From assembly GCA_026936325.1 (NCBI GenBank), contig JAPTHN010000011.1, positions 25,832,501-25,896,500 of the forward strand: a stretch of DNA of 64,000 nt. The letters run 5' to 3'. Under the pieces are notes generated by a model. It ran no database searches. It worked only from the letters and a program-made list of their open reading frames with translations, and was not told the DNA's origin. Both the position numbers and the translations under genes were made by a program. Shown here piece by piece: positions 11,030-22,967 of the stretch (the stretch's first letter is position 1; every line of letters begins with the position of its first letter). This DNA comes from Platynereis dumerilii (taxonomy: Eukaryota > Annelida > Polychaeta > Phyllodocida > Nereididae).

Positions 11030-12250
11030 AAAAAATTCACTGCTCTGGAATGATTAAAGTTAGAAAGATAGTTTTGATGTCAAAAGATGCCTATATGAAA
11101 GGACAACACTTAGAGAAATATTTCATACTTCTCACTGTATTGGTTTCTTCAAGAATAAGCATTAAGTCACCCAAAAAGGCAAATTTTTGCGATTTTTCGA
11201 GAAAATCTTGTTTTCAGAGGTTAAAAGTCTGCTATAAAGTTCGAGTAAAAAATTTCAAAGTGAATCTATTATCAAGGACTGTATTTTCCGTTTCTAAATA
11301 TGTGAAAAAAAGCTTTCAGAGTGCAATAGTTACCGATCTATGACGAGATACATTTTAAGATGCACAAACTTAATTACGACGTCAAAATGTCAAGTTTCAA
11401 CCTTTTTTTAGACAAACCTGTTCTCAAAGCTTTAAAATCTGCTATAAAGTTTGAGAATAAAAATTCAAACCCAATCAATCATTAAGGACTGTACTTGATT
11501 TATTTTAAAAATGTAAAAATTGTATTTTGAGACTCAAATAGTTGCAGATTTATGACAAGAAATGCTTCAACATGCACAGACTGAGCTATGATGCAAGAAT
11601 GCCTATTTTCGGCAAAATTCTTGTTTTGAGAGTTTTAAAGTCTGCCATAAAGTTTGAGAGAAAAAATTTAAACCCTATCAATCATAAAGAACTGTACTAA
11701 GAGATTCTAAAAGTGTAAAAATTATATTTTGAGACTCTAATAGTGGCAGATTTATGACGAGATATGTTTCCACGTGCAAAGACTGAGCTATAACGCCTGA
11801 ATGCCTATTTTTGGCAAAATTCTTGCTTTGAGAGCTTTAAGTCTGCTGTGAAGTTTGAGTAAAAATTTTCAAACCAAATCTATCATTATGTACTAAATTA
11901 GCAGATTCTAAAAATGTTTAAAGAAAAAGTTTAATAGTTACTGATTATGATGAAATTCATTTTAAAATACAATAACTTAGTATGACGTTAGAATGCCAAT
12001 TTTTCGCCCGTTTTTGAGACATTCTTGTGTTCAAAGCTTTAAAATCTGCTGAAAAAAAACCAATACATATCCATTATTTAGGACAGAAATTGTACACATA
12101 TTCTAAAAATTTAACAATTATTTTTGGAAGTCTTATAAATAGATTTATGTGCATGGCGAGATACGTTTCAACATACACATCAAAACAACGCAAACTGAGT
12201 TACAACCTCCGATGCCAGGCTGTCACACTCCCGGACTGTAGGGATATGCC
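11030..12250 (-). repeat. Left-arm tandem array, ~205-bp units
   Basis: About five diverged units. The anchor (read on +: CTTTAAAATCTGCTATAAAG) recurs near 11215, 11425, 11630, 11830 and 12030. The units are the reverse complement of those at 18660-20890. The array is AT-rich with no coding frame. Confidence 0.8.
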
Positions 12251-12479
12251 TATTGATCTTATAGAATGCATTCAATATAAGATGAAGTCTAAATTTTTTG
12301 CTAACTCCTATTAAATTTACAAACACTCCCAAGTCCCAAAGTCATAAGATTCATAATATTAGAAAAAAAGAAATCGAAAGTATTTTTCTAGTGGGCAAAT
12401 CATGCCAGATCTGCAACTCTCCCCTTACGTTATATTCATTACCAGTGGCATATCTGGAGCTAAATATTCGGATTCTCAC

Positions 12480-12815
12480 AGATAGAAGAAGGAGCGGCAG
12501 GAGGAGCACAAGAAGGAGGATTGTGAGCGGAGGCGAGGATGTGAACTGGGAGATTAGAGGAACATAGGTTGGAGGAGATGGGAGCCAGATGAGAAGTACA
12601 AGATAGGAGAAGGAGGAGAAATAGGAAGTGGGAGAAAAAGGTGGGAGGAAAAGAAGGGAGGAAGAGGAGGAGAAATAGGAGGTGAATTAGGAGATAGCAG
12701 AAAGAGGAGGAGATGAGAGGTATATGAGAAGAGATGGGAGGAAATATGTGAAGCAGGAGGATGGATGGATTGATGATTGGGGTTCTACTTGGTAGATGTG
12801 AAGGAGGAGGAGGCC
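12480..12815 (+). repeat. Polypurine (GGA/GAG) tract
   Basis: The + strand is almost all purine: imperfect GGAGGA, GAAGGAGG and GAGGAGAAATAGG units. The tract is the mirror partner of the pyrimidine array that begins about 10-20 bp later, so the two can pair as an inverted repeat. Confidence 0.8.
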
Positions 12816-12824
12816 TGTTCTCCT

Positions 12825-15010
12825 ACTCCCATCTCCACCTCCTTCTCCTCCTGTTCCTCCTCCCATTTCCTCCTCTCTTATCTCCTCCTCTCATATCCTC
12901 CTATCATCTACTCATCTCATCTCCTACTTCTCCTCCCATCTCCTCCTCTCAACTCCTCCTAGTTCTCCTCTTCCTCCTCACTTCTCCGCCTCCTTTCTCC
13001 TCATTATCGTTCTCCCATCTCTTTCTTCTCCTCCTCTCTTCTCCCTATTCATCATTGTTCTCCTCCTCCTCCTCCTCCTCCTCCTCCTCCTCCTCCTCCT
13101 CCTCCTTAATTCAGTATGATGTCCTCCTCTCATTTCCTACCACTCCTCCTCCCCATCCTCTCCCCATTTCCTCCTCCTCACTACATCATCCTCCTATTCC
13201 ACTCTAATTTCTCCTCCTCTTCCTCCTCCTCCTCCTCCTGCTCCTCCCGCTCCTCGACAATTATCTATGTGATTTCCTCCTCTCATCTCCTCCGCCAAGT
13301 ACTTCTCCTCCTCATCCTCGCCTGTTTCTTCCCCGTTTCTTCCTCACTACCATCCTCCCATCTCTTCCTACTGCTCCTCTCATCTTCTGCCTATTTCCCC
13401 TTATTTCCTTCTCCCCCTCCTCCTCCTCCTCCTCCTCCCCTTGCTCCCCCTGCTCCTCGACAATTATCTATGTGATTTCCTCCTCTCATCTCCACCTACT
13501 TCTCCTCCTCATCTTCCTCCCATCTAATTCTCCTCCCTTCTCCTACTCCTTCCTTCTCATTATCATCCTCCCCTCTCTACTCTTCCTCTCATCTTCTACC
13601 TATTCCCCCCCCCCCATTTCCCCCTATTCCCCTCTAATCTCCTCCTACTCCCCTCTAATCTCCTCCTCTTCCTTCCCTCTAATTTCCTCCTCCTCCTCAG
13701 GAGCTCCTCGATAGCGGCACTTAGAGGTGTCCATGTAGCTCATTGTGTGATTCTTCTATTGTGCAAAGTACTCATGAAAATTATGCTATCTGAACTTCCC
13801 TCCTCTTCTTGCTTCTCCATCAGCATCTATGTGATCTCCTCCTCCCATCGCCACCTACTTCTCCTGTTCATCTTTCCATCTCCTCCTCTCTTATCCTCTC
13901 CTCTCATATCTCCCCCTCCTCCTGTCATCTCCTCCTGTCATCTCCCCCCTGTCATCTCCTCCTGTCATCTCCTCTACTTCTCCTCCTTTCTCCTTCTCCC
14001 ATCTCATCCAACTTCTCCTGTTCATCCTCCCATCTCCTCCAATCTCCTGTCATCTCCTCCTGTCATCTCCTCCTGTCAGCTCCTCCTGTCATCTCCTCCT
14101 CTCAGCTCCTCCTGTCATCTCCTCCTCTCAGCTCCTCCTCTCAGCTCCTCCTCTCAGCTCCTCCTCCTCCTCCTCCTCCTCCTCCTCCTCCTCCTCCTCC
14201 TCCGGCAGCTGGGTGGCCAAGTGGCTTAGGTGCCCGCCTGCTCCGCTGAAGGTCTTTGCCTGCATGGGTTCGAACCCCGGGTGGGGAACCCAAATTTTCA
14301 GTGAACCTTCATGAGCAAAATCTCAGCTGGATGTCGTACGGATGAGACGTTAAATTGGCGGCCCCTTGTATCAGTGTCTATGCTGGGCAAGTAAAAGATC
14401 CCTCACATGGGGTAAATGTGTAACATGTTGAGGACTCCCACTCTCTCTCCCATCTCATCAATCAACCCTCGTGAGCGCCCAGAACTGGGCTTAGAGGGCT
14501 GCACTTACCATATCTATCTATCTATCTATCCTCCTCCTCCTGCTTCCTACTCTTCCTCCTCCTCACCTACAGACATATATGTGATCTCCTCCTCCCATCA
14601 CCTCCTACTTCTCCTCCTGGTTCTCCGCCCATCTCCTCCTCCCATCTCCTCCTCCCATCTTCTCCTCCTCCTGCTCCTCCTCCTCCACAGACATCTATGT
14701 GATATCCTCCTCCCATCTCCATCTACTTCTCCTCTGACCATCTCCTCCTTCTCCTTCTCCCATCACCTCATTATAATTATCATCCTCCCATCTTTCCCTT
14801 CCAATCCATCTCCCATCTCCTCGACATCCATCTCATCTTCTGTCTCCTTCTCTTCCTTCTTTCTACCCCCTCCCATCTCCTCCTCCCATCTCCTCCTCCC
14901 ATCTCCTCCTCCCGTCTCCTCCTTCCATCTCCTCCTCCCATCTCCTCTCCCATCTCCTCCCATCTCCTCCTCTCATCTCCTTCTCCATTCTCCTCCTCCT
15001 GCTCCTCAAT
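12825..15010 (+). repeat. Polypyrimidine (TCC/CTC) satellite
   Basis: About 2.2 kb of imperfect TCCTCC and CCCATCTCCTCC units with pure (CTC)n blocks near 13060-13105 and 14158-14202, and recurring sub-blocks (e.g. ATCTATGTGATTTCCTCCTC at 13262 and 13467). It is interrupted by a SINE at 14204-14530. Long Ser/Leu/Pro frames across it are artefacts of a stop-poor repeat. Such mirror-symmetric tracts can adopt triplex (H-DNA) structure. Confidence 0.85.
14204..14530 (+). mobile_element. tRNA-derived SINE (family A)
   Basis: The head has a polymerase III A box (TGGCCAAGTGG) near 14213 and a B box (GGTTCGAACCC) near 14267, spaced as in a tRNA. The body contains GGATGAGACGTTAAA and the tail is a run of ATCT units ending where the CTC satellite resumes. 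It inserted into the pyrimidine array. It is not a functional tRNA gene, because no acceptor stem is completed. Confidence 0.85.
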
Positions 15011-15099
15011 AGGCAATCATTGGACACCTACATTGTATTAAAGACCATGGACTACAATTGGCAACAAGCACATATAATGGCACAGCATCGCCCATGCCC

Positions 15100-17000
15100 C
15101 GCATGTTTTATCCTATGTTTATCCTATCCGTTAGCCAGTTTATCCCGTTCGTTTATCCTATCCATTTATCCTCTCCGTTTATCATAGCTGTTTATCCTAT
15201 CCGTTTATCCTATCCGTGTATCCTACCCGTTATCCTGTTTATCCCGTTTATCCGATCCATTTATCCTATCTATTTATCCTATCTGTTTATCCTATCCGTT
15301 TATCCTATCCATTTATCCAGTACCCCATAAGCACTGGTTCATCCCATTTATCCTGTTTATCTTATCTATTTATCCTATTTGTTTATCCTATCTATTTATC
15401 CTATCAGTTTATCCTGTCAGTTTATCCTATCCGTTTATCCTATCCATTTATCCTATCCATTACCCTATCCGTTGACCCTATCCGTTTAACATATCCATTT
15501 ATCCTATCCGTTATCCCGTTTATCCCATTTATCCCATTTATCCTATCCGTTTATCCTACCCATATATCCTATCCGTTTATCCTATCTGTTTATCCTATAC
15601 ATTCATCCTATCCGTTTATCCTATCCGTTTATCCCATCCGTTTATCCTATCCATTTATCCCATCCGTTTATCCTATCGCTTTATCCCATCCGTTATCCTG
15701 TTTATCCCGTTTATCCTATCCATTAATCCTATCTGTTATTCTATCCGTTTATCCTATCCGTTTATCCAGTACCCCATAAGCATTGGTTCATCCCATTTAG
15801 CCTGTTTATCCTATCTGTTTATCCTATCTGTTTATCCTATCCGTTTATCCTATCTGTTTATCCTATCCGTTTATCCTATCTGTTATCCTATCCGTTTATC
15901 CTATCTGTTATCCTATCCGTTTATCCTATCCGTTTAACATATACGTTTATCCTATCCGTTTATCCTACCCATTTATCCTACCCGTTATCCTATCCATTTA
16001 TCCTATCCGTTTATCTTATCCGTTTATCCTATCCGTTTATCCTATCCGTTTATCCAGTACCCCATAAGCACTGGTTCATACCGTTTATCCTGTTTATCTT
16101 ATCTATTTATCCTATTTGTTTATCCTATCTATTTATCCTATCAGTTTATCCTGTCAGTTTATCCTATCCGTTTATCCTATCCATTTATCCTATCCATTAC
16201 CCTATCCGTTGACCCTATCCGTTTAACATATCCATTTATCCTATCCGTTATCCCGTTTATCCCATTTATCCCGTTTATCCTATCCGTTTATCCTACCATA
16301 TATCCTATCTGTTTATCCTATCTGTTTATCCTATACATTCATCCTATCCGTTTATCCTATCCGTTTATCCCATCCGTTTATCCTATCCATTTATCCCATC
16401 CGTTTATCCTATCGCTTTATCCCATCCGTTATCCTGTTTATCCCGTTTATCCTATCCATTAATCCTATCCGTTATTCTATCCGTTTATCCTATCCGTTTA
16501 TCCAGTACCCCATAAGCATTGGTTCATCCCATTTAGCCTGTTTATCCTATCTGTTTATCCTATCTGTTTATCCTATCCGTTTATCCTATCTGTTTATCCT
16601 ATCCGTTTATCCTATCTGTTATCCTATCCGTTTAACATATACGTTTATCCTATCCGTTTATCCTACCCATTTATCCTACCCGTTATCCTATCCGTTTATC
16701 CTATCCGTTTATCTTATCCGTTTATCCTATCCGTTATCCCATTTATCCCGTTTATCCTATCCGTTTATCCTATCCGTTTATCTTATCCGTGTATCCTATC
16801 CATTTATCCTATCCGTTTATCCCATTTGTTTATCCCAGCCGTTTATCCAATCCGTTTATCCTATCCGTTTATCCCGTTTATCCTACCTGTTTATCCTACC
16901 TGTTTATCCTACCTGTTTATCCTATCCGTTTATCCTATCTGTTTATCCTATCCGTTTATCCTATCCGTTTATCCTATCCGTCTATCCTATCCGTCTGTCA
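15100..17000 (+). repeat. 13-bp satellite (TTTATCCTATCCG) with higher-order structure
   Basis: A tandem array of a 13-bp unit with variants. A non-repeat marker (CAGTACCCCATAAGCA) occurs near 15318, 15770, 16055 and 16506, at spacings of about 452, 285 and 451. This gives a higher-order unit of about 737 bp present roughly twice. Because 13 is not a multiple of 3 and the unit has no + strand stop, all three + frames read the same 13-residue peptide, which explains the long open frames. These are not genes. Confidence 0.9.
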
Positions 17001-17569
17001 ACCTCTATCCATTAAGCCATCCGTCAATCCATTCCTCCATCTATCTATCTATCTATCCTGTCGGTTTATCCTATCCGTTTATACTATCCATCTATCCTAT
17101 CTGTTTATCCCAGCCATCTATCCTATCCATCTATCCTATCTGTCTGTCAATCTGTCTATCCATCCGTGTATCTATCATTCAATCCATCCGTCAATCCATT
17201 CATTCATCTATCTATCTAAGTTTCTATTTATCCTATCCGTTTATCCTATCCGTTTATCCCATTCGTTTATCCCATTCGTTTATCCTATCCGTTTATCCCA
17301 TCCGTATATCCTATCTGTTTATCCCGTTTATCCTACCTGTTTATCCCATCTGTTTATCCTATCCGTTTATCCTATCTGTTTATCCCATCCGTCTATCCTG
17401 TCCGTCTGTCAACCCATATATCCATCAATCCATCTGTCAATCCATTCATCCATCTATCTATCTATCTATCCTGTCTGTTTATCCTATCCGTTTATACTAT
17501 CCATCTATCCTATCCTACTGTATATCCCAATCATCTACCCTATCTGTCTGCCAATCCGTCTATCCATGC

Positions 17570-17619
<50 letters not shown>

Positions 17620-17625
17620 ATGTCT
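17000..17625 (+). repeat. Degenerate TATC/CTAT/CCAT tetranucleotide array
   Basis: The 13-bp satellite grades into ATCC/TATC/CTGT tetranucleotide repeats, ending in a pure (ATCT)n run at about 17571-17620. A block of some 250 bp appears twice (around 17030-17210 and 17400-17560), which suggests local tandem duplication. Confidence 0.8.
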
Positions 17626-17639
17626 ATCTTTTGTTTACA

Positions 17640-18432
17640 TGAGTGTATATTATAACCAGTATTTTATTTACATAAAACAGATTTATATAATGTATAGTAA
17701 GTTGCCCGTAGATTGGAGGGAAGAGAATAGAATAATATGAAATAGATAAAATATAAGCCTGTGCTACCTGTACAATTAGTTGGAAAGATGCATGAACTAT
17801 ACTGAGATGCAGGAATTGCTGAGTTTCCCAGAAATAGAATGTGGTGCAAAGGGAGGAACTGGCAAAGGACTTGCAGGTGCTGCCCTCTTGTGTAATGTAT
17901 GTGAATGAGTTGCTGCTTGCAGTGGCCATTCTGTGTACTAAAACTCACCCTGTTTAAGGGAAAATGGCCACCACAATGCAGGCTTTCTGGACCTTGATAG
18001 CCTCTAAAACTGATAATAGTAAATTTTCTAATATTGAATTAAACTGAAAATACCAACCGTTGTGCACATCTACAATGGTATCAATGTGTTATGCATATGA
18101 TAAGAACTTCCAGAGTGGGCTGGTTGAGGCCAGAGCATTGGTAATTTCACCCCTTCAGTAGATTTCAGCACTAAAGCATAATCGCCCTATGCATAGCATA
18201 GCATGGGCGATAATTAGCTAAGATTGCAGTTTCGAGAAAATAACTATGCAAAAAAACCTAGGCATAGAAATTTTGCAGCACTGCAGAGCTCTGTAAAATT
18301 TTCACAAACATTGCGATGTTGTCACAACTTTAATGCAATGTAGATGTGCCCTTTGGGTTCTAACTGGAGCTAGTAGAATTGATGTTTTGAAAGTCATGAC
18401 TCAATTTTCAACTGACTTCTGGGTCTATTTCG
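17640..18432. other. Foldback interior, no gene
   Basis: Single-copy-looking AT-rich DNA between the satellites and the SINE. A near-perfect hairpin lies at 18181-18211 (arms ATCGCCC...GGGCGAT around GCATAGCATAGC); a relative is at 32349-32381. No coding region is recognised. Confidence 0.45.
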
Positions 18433-18632
18433 GAGGGCGGGTTGGTCTAGTGGTAGCGTGCTGGGCTGCCAATTGTTGGGTCCAGGGTTCGCATCCAGCT
18501 CTTGCCGGTCACCTGGGCTTATGTTGGACGGCTGTTTCAGTCATCCTTCACCTAATTGCCTCGTCCTCCTCCTGTCCTAATTAGCCTACCAAGTGCATAA
18601 ATATGAGACGTAAAGCCCCAATCATCCATCCA
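18433..18632 (+). mobile_element. tRNA-derived SINE (family B), full length with TSD
   Basis: A 200-bp SINE. The head carries an A box (TGGTCTAGTGGTAGCG) and a B box (GGTTCGCATCC); the body includes CCTAATTAGCCTACCAAGTG and GAGACGTAAAGCCCC; the tail is (ATCC)n. A 16-bp target duplication TTCTGGGTCTATTTCG lies at 18417-18432 and, with one mismatch, at 18633-18648. Partial relatives occur at 28211-28285 (+) and 28884-29000 (-). Confidence 0.92.
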
Positions 18633-18659
18633 TTCTGGGTCTATATCGACATCATAAGT

Positions 18660-20890
18660 CAGTTTGTTCATCTAAAAAGTATTTCATCATATGTAATATA
18701 TTTTTTTAGAATATACAAGTATAGTGCAATTGATAATGGATTTGGTTGGAATTTTTTTCTCAAATTTCATGAGAGAGTTTAAACCTTTGAATACAAGAAT
18801 ATCTCTGAAAAATGTGAAAAATTGGCAATCTGGTGTCGTAAGTCAGTTTGTGCATCTTGAAAGGCATCTCATCATAAATGAGGTACTATTTGAACCCTCA
18901 AAAATAATATTTACCATTTTTGAATATGAGCAAGTATTATCCTTTATGATGAATTTCGTTAGAATTTTTTCTATCAAACTTTATAGCAGACTTGTAAACT
19001 CTGAACACAAGAATTTCTCCAAAAATGTCGAAAATTAATTCAGAAACAATAAGACATACATGTTGTTGGGCTGACATATCATTAGTTTGCAACTATTAGA
19101 CTCCAGAAAATTATGTTAGCATTTTAAAAATCTGCAAAGCAGTGCAAGTATAGTCCAGCCTTTAAAGCTCTGAACAAAATAATGTCTGAAAAAAAGATTG
19201 AAAATTGGCATTCTGATGTCATAACCCAGTTTCTGCATCTTAAAATGTATCTCATCATAAATCAGCAACCGTTGGGACTCTAAAAAATATTTTTCGAATC
19301 TGTAAGTAAGCCCTTGATGGTAGATTTGGTTTGAAATTGTTTTCTCAAACTTCATAACAGACTTTAAAGCTCTGAACAAAAGAATATCGCCAAAGTTAAG
19401 CTAAAAATAGGCATTCTGGCGTCACAGCTCTGTACATGATGAAATATCTTGTCATAAATCTGCAACCATAGGACTCTGATAATCAAATTTTTGCATTTTT
19501 AGAATCTGAAAATACAGTCCTTGATGATTGATAGGGTTTGACATTTTCCCCAAACTTTATAGCAGACCTTAAAGCTCTGAAAACAAGAAGTTTGCCAAAA
19601 ATAGGCATTCTGGGGTCATAGCTCAGTCTGTGCGTGCATGTTGAAACATATCTCGTCATAAATCTGAAACTATTAGACACTGAAAATCATCAAATTTTTG
19701 CAATTTTAGAATCTGAAAATACATTCCTTGATGATTGATAGGGTTTGACATTTTTTTTTGCAAACTTTATAGCAGACTTTAAAGCTCTGAAAACAAGAAT
19801 TTTGCCGAAAATAGGCATTCTGGCATCATAGCTCAGTCTGCCCATTTCGAAATATCTTGTCATACATCTGCACCCATTGGACTCTGAAAATCAAATTTTC
19901 TTTATTTTAGAATCTGCTAAGACAGTCCTTGATGATTGATAGTGTCTGACTTTTTTTTTTGCAAACTTTATATCAGACTTTAAAGCTCTGAAAACAAGTT
20001 TGTCTCAAAAAAATGTCGAAAATTGGCATTCTGACGTCATAATAGAGGTTGTGCATGTTGAAATCTATCTCATCATAGATCAGTTACTATTGGACTTTGA
20101 AAACTTTTTTTTACATTTTAGGATCTGTTAATGTAGTTCTTGATGATAGGCTAGGTTTGACTTTTTTACTGAAACTTTATAGCAGACTTTAAAGCTCTGA
20201 AAACAAGAATTTTGCCGAAAATAGGCATTCTGGCGTCATAGCTCAGTCTGCCCATTTCGAATATCTTGTCATACATCTGTAACCATTGGACTCTAAAAAT
20301 AAAATTTTCACATTTTTAGAATCTGAAAATACAGTCCTTGATGATTGATTGGGTTTGACATTTTTTTCGCAAACTTTATAGCAGACTTTAAAGCTCTGAA
20401 AACAAGAATTTTCTTGAAAATAGGCATTCGTTTATTATAGCTGAGTCTGTGCGTATTGAAACATATCTCGTCATAAATCTGCAAATAATGGAGTCTCAAA
20501 ATATAATTTTTACATTTTTAGAATCTGCAAAGACAGTCCTTGATGATTGATTGGGTTTGAACTATTTTTTTTTCAAACTTTATAGCAGACTTTAAAGCTC
20601 TGAAAGCAAGTTTGTCTCAAAAAAAGGTCGAAAATTGGCATTCTGACGTCATAACAGAGTTTGTGCATGTTGAAATGTATCTCATCATAGATCAGTTTCT
20701 ATTGGACTCTGAAAACTTTTTTTTACATTTTTAGAATCTGTTAATATAGTCCTTGATGATAGGCTAGGTTTGACATTTTTTACTGAAACTTTATAGCAGA
20801 CTTCTAACCTCTGAAAAAAAAGTTTGTCAAAAAAAATAAGCTAAATCAAAGTTTACTCGCTGAATGCACAAAAGCTTCTATAGAATGGAA
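18660..20890 (+). repeat. Right-arm tandem array, ~205-bp units
   Basis: About eleven units. The anchor AGCAGACTTTAAAGCTCTGA recurs near 19353, 19560, 19770, 19972, 20182, 20381 and 20583, with more diverged copies at 18768, 18983, 19148 and 20794. The units are inverse to the left-arm array. The central units are most alike and the outer ones more diverged, as expected for unequal exchange. Short minus-strand open frames in each unit are repeat artefacts. Confidence 0.85.
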
Positions 20891-21074
20891 AATTGTAATC
20901 AGCCTATGTGCTGGGAAATATTGTTTCCTCCATGATGCTTTTTTCAATTCGCAAATTGGATGAAAATTAAGGTCTGTAGGCCAGTTTTTGTCTTGAAAAC
21001 CATGCAGTTGCCTATAGCAAGCAACTTGTAAACAAACTCTCTGCTGGTATCATCGCTCACAGTGCCGCCTGGTG

Positions 21075-22103
21075 GATTGGTGGCGTTACAACCCCATTAC
21101 AGGCTGAGTCCCCATCCATGGAAACATTCAAATGTCAAAATGAATGCCATGATGAGATTAGCGATATTCTAGCTTTGCGTCAACTTCTTAAAAAACTTCC
21201 AAGCCACCAATGCCCAGCCAGTCACCCAGTTAGGAAGGGGATATTAATTGATGGCAGATTTTTCTAAGTATGGGAAAGTGGTAACTACCAACCAAGCTAT
21301 GTAAGCTCCTTTTATTACTGTAATTTATTTATTAGATATAGATTATATAAATGCTTTAAAGTGTTTTATTACAGTTTCTTGTGCGTAGTGAAGTTCCATA
21401 ACGAAAAATACAAGCAACTTCATGTCAAAAAGCCCAGCATTACTACAAGCCTGCACACATGCTATTTGTACTCATATGTACATAAGACAAGGTGTGATGT
21501 CAATTTGCCATCACTTGAACAAGAAAGTGATGTATGTTTGATCTTTTGCTCGCACATAAACTTTAAACATTACATAAACGAAATGACAAAGAAAGCATAG
21601 TAAACTAGTCATGTACTAATCGCTAAACGATGAGTGTTGCGCTGCGCAGCAAAGGCAGCGGGGATATGAGGAGTAATCAATAAAATGTTTTTATCAGTGT
21701 AACTGATGCTTCATTAGTCTGCTTTTGCAGGGTTACCACCTTGAAAAGTAGGTCTTGGAAAATCCTTAAAAATTGCGAAAAAATCACATAGTCCTGGAAT
21801 CCTGATGATCTGCAGAAATGATTGAACATCAACTTTGAGGTGTCCGTCTTCTGTGTTTTCAAAGAAATAGTTTCAACCAGACATTACATATGTAATTTTG
21901 TATGTAGCTCTATAATTTGATAATGGGCTGTACTGCAGACGACAGCCCCTGAAGCAACGTCGACTACGAGCTGCTCAACAAGCTTCATCATAAGAAACTG
22001 ATGGCACCTGGCCCGAGGGCGACTCCGGTTATCCATCCATCTTCAACGTGTTTGTAGAAATTGTATTTGATTCTTTTTTTTTCAACCTGCAGTGCATAGC
22101 AGG
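21075..22103. other. Spacer without recognised gene
   Basis: AT-rich flank of the foldback. An 80-codon + frame from 21361 has no motif I recognise and starts in an AT-rich context, so I leave it unannotated. Nothing else supported. Confidence 0.4.
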
Positions 22104-22258
22104 TACACTCTAAAAAAATTCAGAAACCAAATTTCAATGCAAAACCAACATGGATTTTTAAAAAAATCCATGTCGGTTTTTTGCATTGAAATTTGGTTTT
22201 TCAAAAAACCATTTTGAATCTAAAAAACCAATTTTGTCCCGAAATTTTTTAGAGTGTA
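22104..22258. mobile_element. Short MITE, TACACTCTAAAAA ends
   Basis: A 155-bp palindromic element with ends TACACTCTAAAAAA and TTTTTTAGAGTGTA, consistent with CACTCT ends at a TA target. The interior carries inverted AAACCAAATTTCAATGC and GCATTGAAATTTGGTTT. Related sequence occurs at 30130-30308, where the right half aligns through AAACCAAATTTCAATGCAAA to the terminal TTTTTTAGAGTG, and more loosely at 28603-28800. Confidence 0.8.
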
Positions 22259-22963
22259 TAGTGTATACATGATTTAAGCTGGCCTTAGACCATCACAAAG
22301 TCTGTCTGTTCTTTGCTTCCCGCGAGTTCTAAATAGCCCACTCTGGTGCTGATGAGACGTAAAACTCAAACAGCTTCCTGCGAGTAATCGCAGTCCACCA
22401 TCATTGACATGGACTGACAAACAACATGCACTTTTACCTTGTCGACCTTCATAACCAAACAGGGTTACAAGGTGTAAATAACCCAACTCACCTGGACAAC
22501 GTCGTTGATTCAAAATACAAATCTGGTTCTGGGTCTGAGCATGCAGAATTATGAGGCGATTAAGAAATGGATTGATCATCCGTAGAATCGTGAGAAGAGG
22601 AATGAGGAGATGCAGATTGATTCAAAAGTTACAAATCTCAGGTCAGAAGAAACGTGTAAAGGAGAGTTGACATGTGCAGATTTAGAAAAGAAAAGGTCAG
22701 ATTGTGTGCGGTGTTTGGGAATGATGAACCTGTAGAGGGAAAGACTTTGTCCTCATGTCCTATCTAGAGATGTGGATCTCTGATGACGTCACGTCATGTT
22801 TACTAAAAATATCCAAGCTATGAATAGATTCCAGGCCTCAATCGAGTTGATGTGACATTACCATTTTGAAAAACAAAGTTCAACCATGTCAACTGACGCG
22901 ATGTAGGTAAATCCGTAATCCATGACTTCAGGATATTATCACCTGGTTGGCTTTGAATATCAC
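22259..22963. other. Spacer with one SINE/LINE tail fragment
   Basis: Contains a tail copy at about 22327-22375 (CTAAATAGCCC...GGTGCTGATGAGACGTAAAA). The rest shows no gene I can support. Confidence 0.5.
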
Positions 22964-22967
22964 TGCT

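Larger units (their letters stand above)
10780..21074. mobile_element. 10.3-kb foldback (long inverted-repeat) element
   Basis: The ends are inverted copies: CACCAGGTGGCGC on the left and CACCAGGCGGCAC read inward from the right. Both continue with GAGCGATGATACCAGCAGAG, GTTTGTTTACAAGT and a segment containing AGCATCATGGAGGAAA. Inside each end lies a tandem array of ~205-bp units whose consensus includes AAAGCTCTGAAAACAAG and TATAGCAGACTTT. There are about five units in the left arm (11030-12250) and about eleven in inverse orientation in the right arm (18660-20890). The interior (12480-17640) is satellite DNA plus two SINEs. No transposase is visible, so it would be non-autonomous. Long TIRs made of tandem units are the hallmark of foldback elements (Drosophila FB, sea-urchin TU). 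No clear target duplication is seen. Whether the central satellites arrived with the element or later is unknown. Confidence 0.75.

Noticed and set aside
14204-14300. Possible functional tRNA gene
   Set aside because: A and B boxes are present but the cloverleaf does not close, and the sequence continues into a SINE body with an ATCT tail.
12761-15012. Long Ser/Leu/Pro-rich open frames
   Set aside because: They are translations of the TCC/CTC satellite, which has few stops in this orientation; no start context, domain or splice structure.
15216-17740. Open frames of up to ~300 codons reading YPIRLSYPFILSV-type repeats
   Set aside because: The 13-bp satellite is stop-free in every + frame, so the frames are a property of the repeat rather than genes.
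18433-18510. Possible functional tRNA gene
   Set aside because: It is the head of a 200-bp SINE with target duplications and an ATCC tail.
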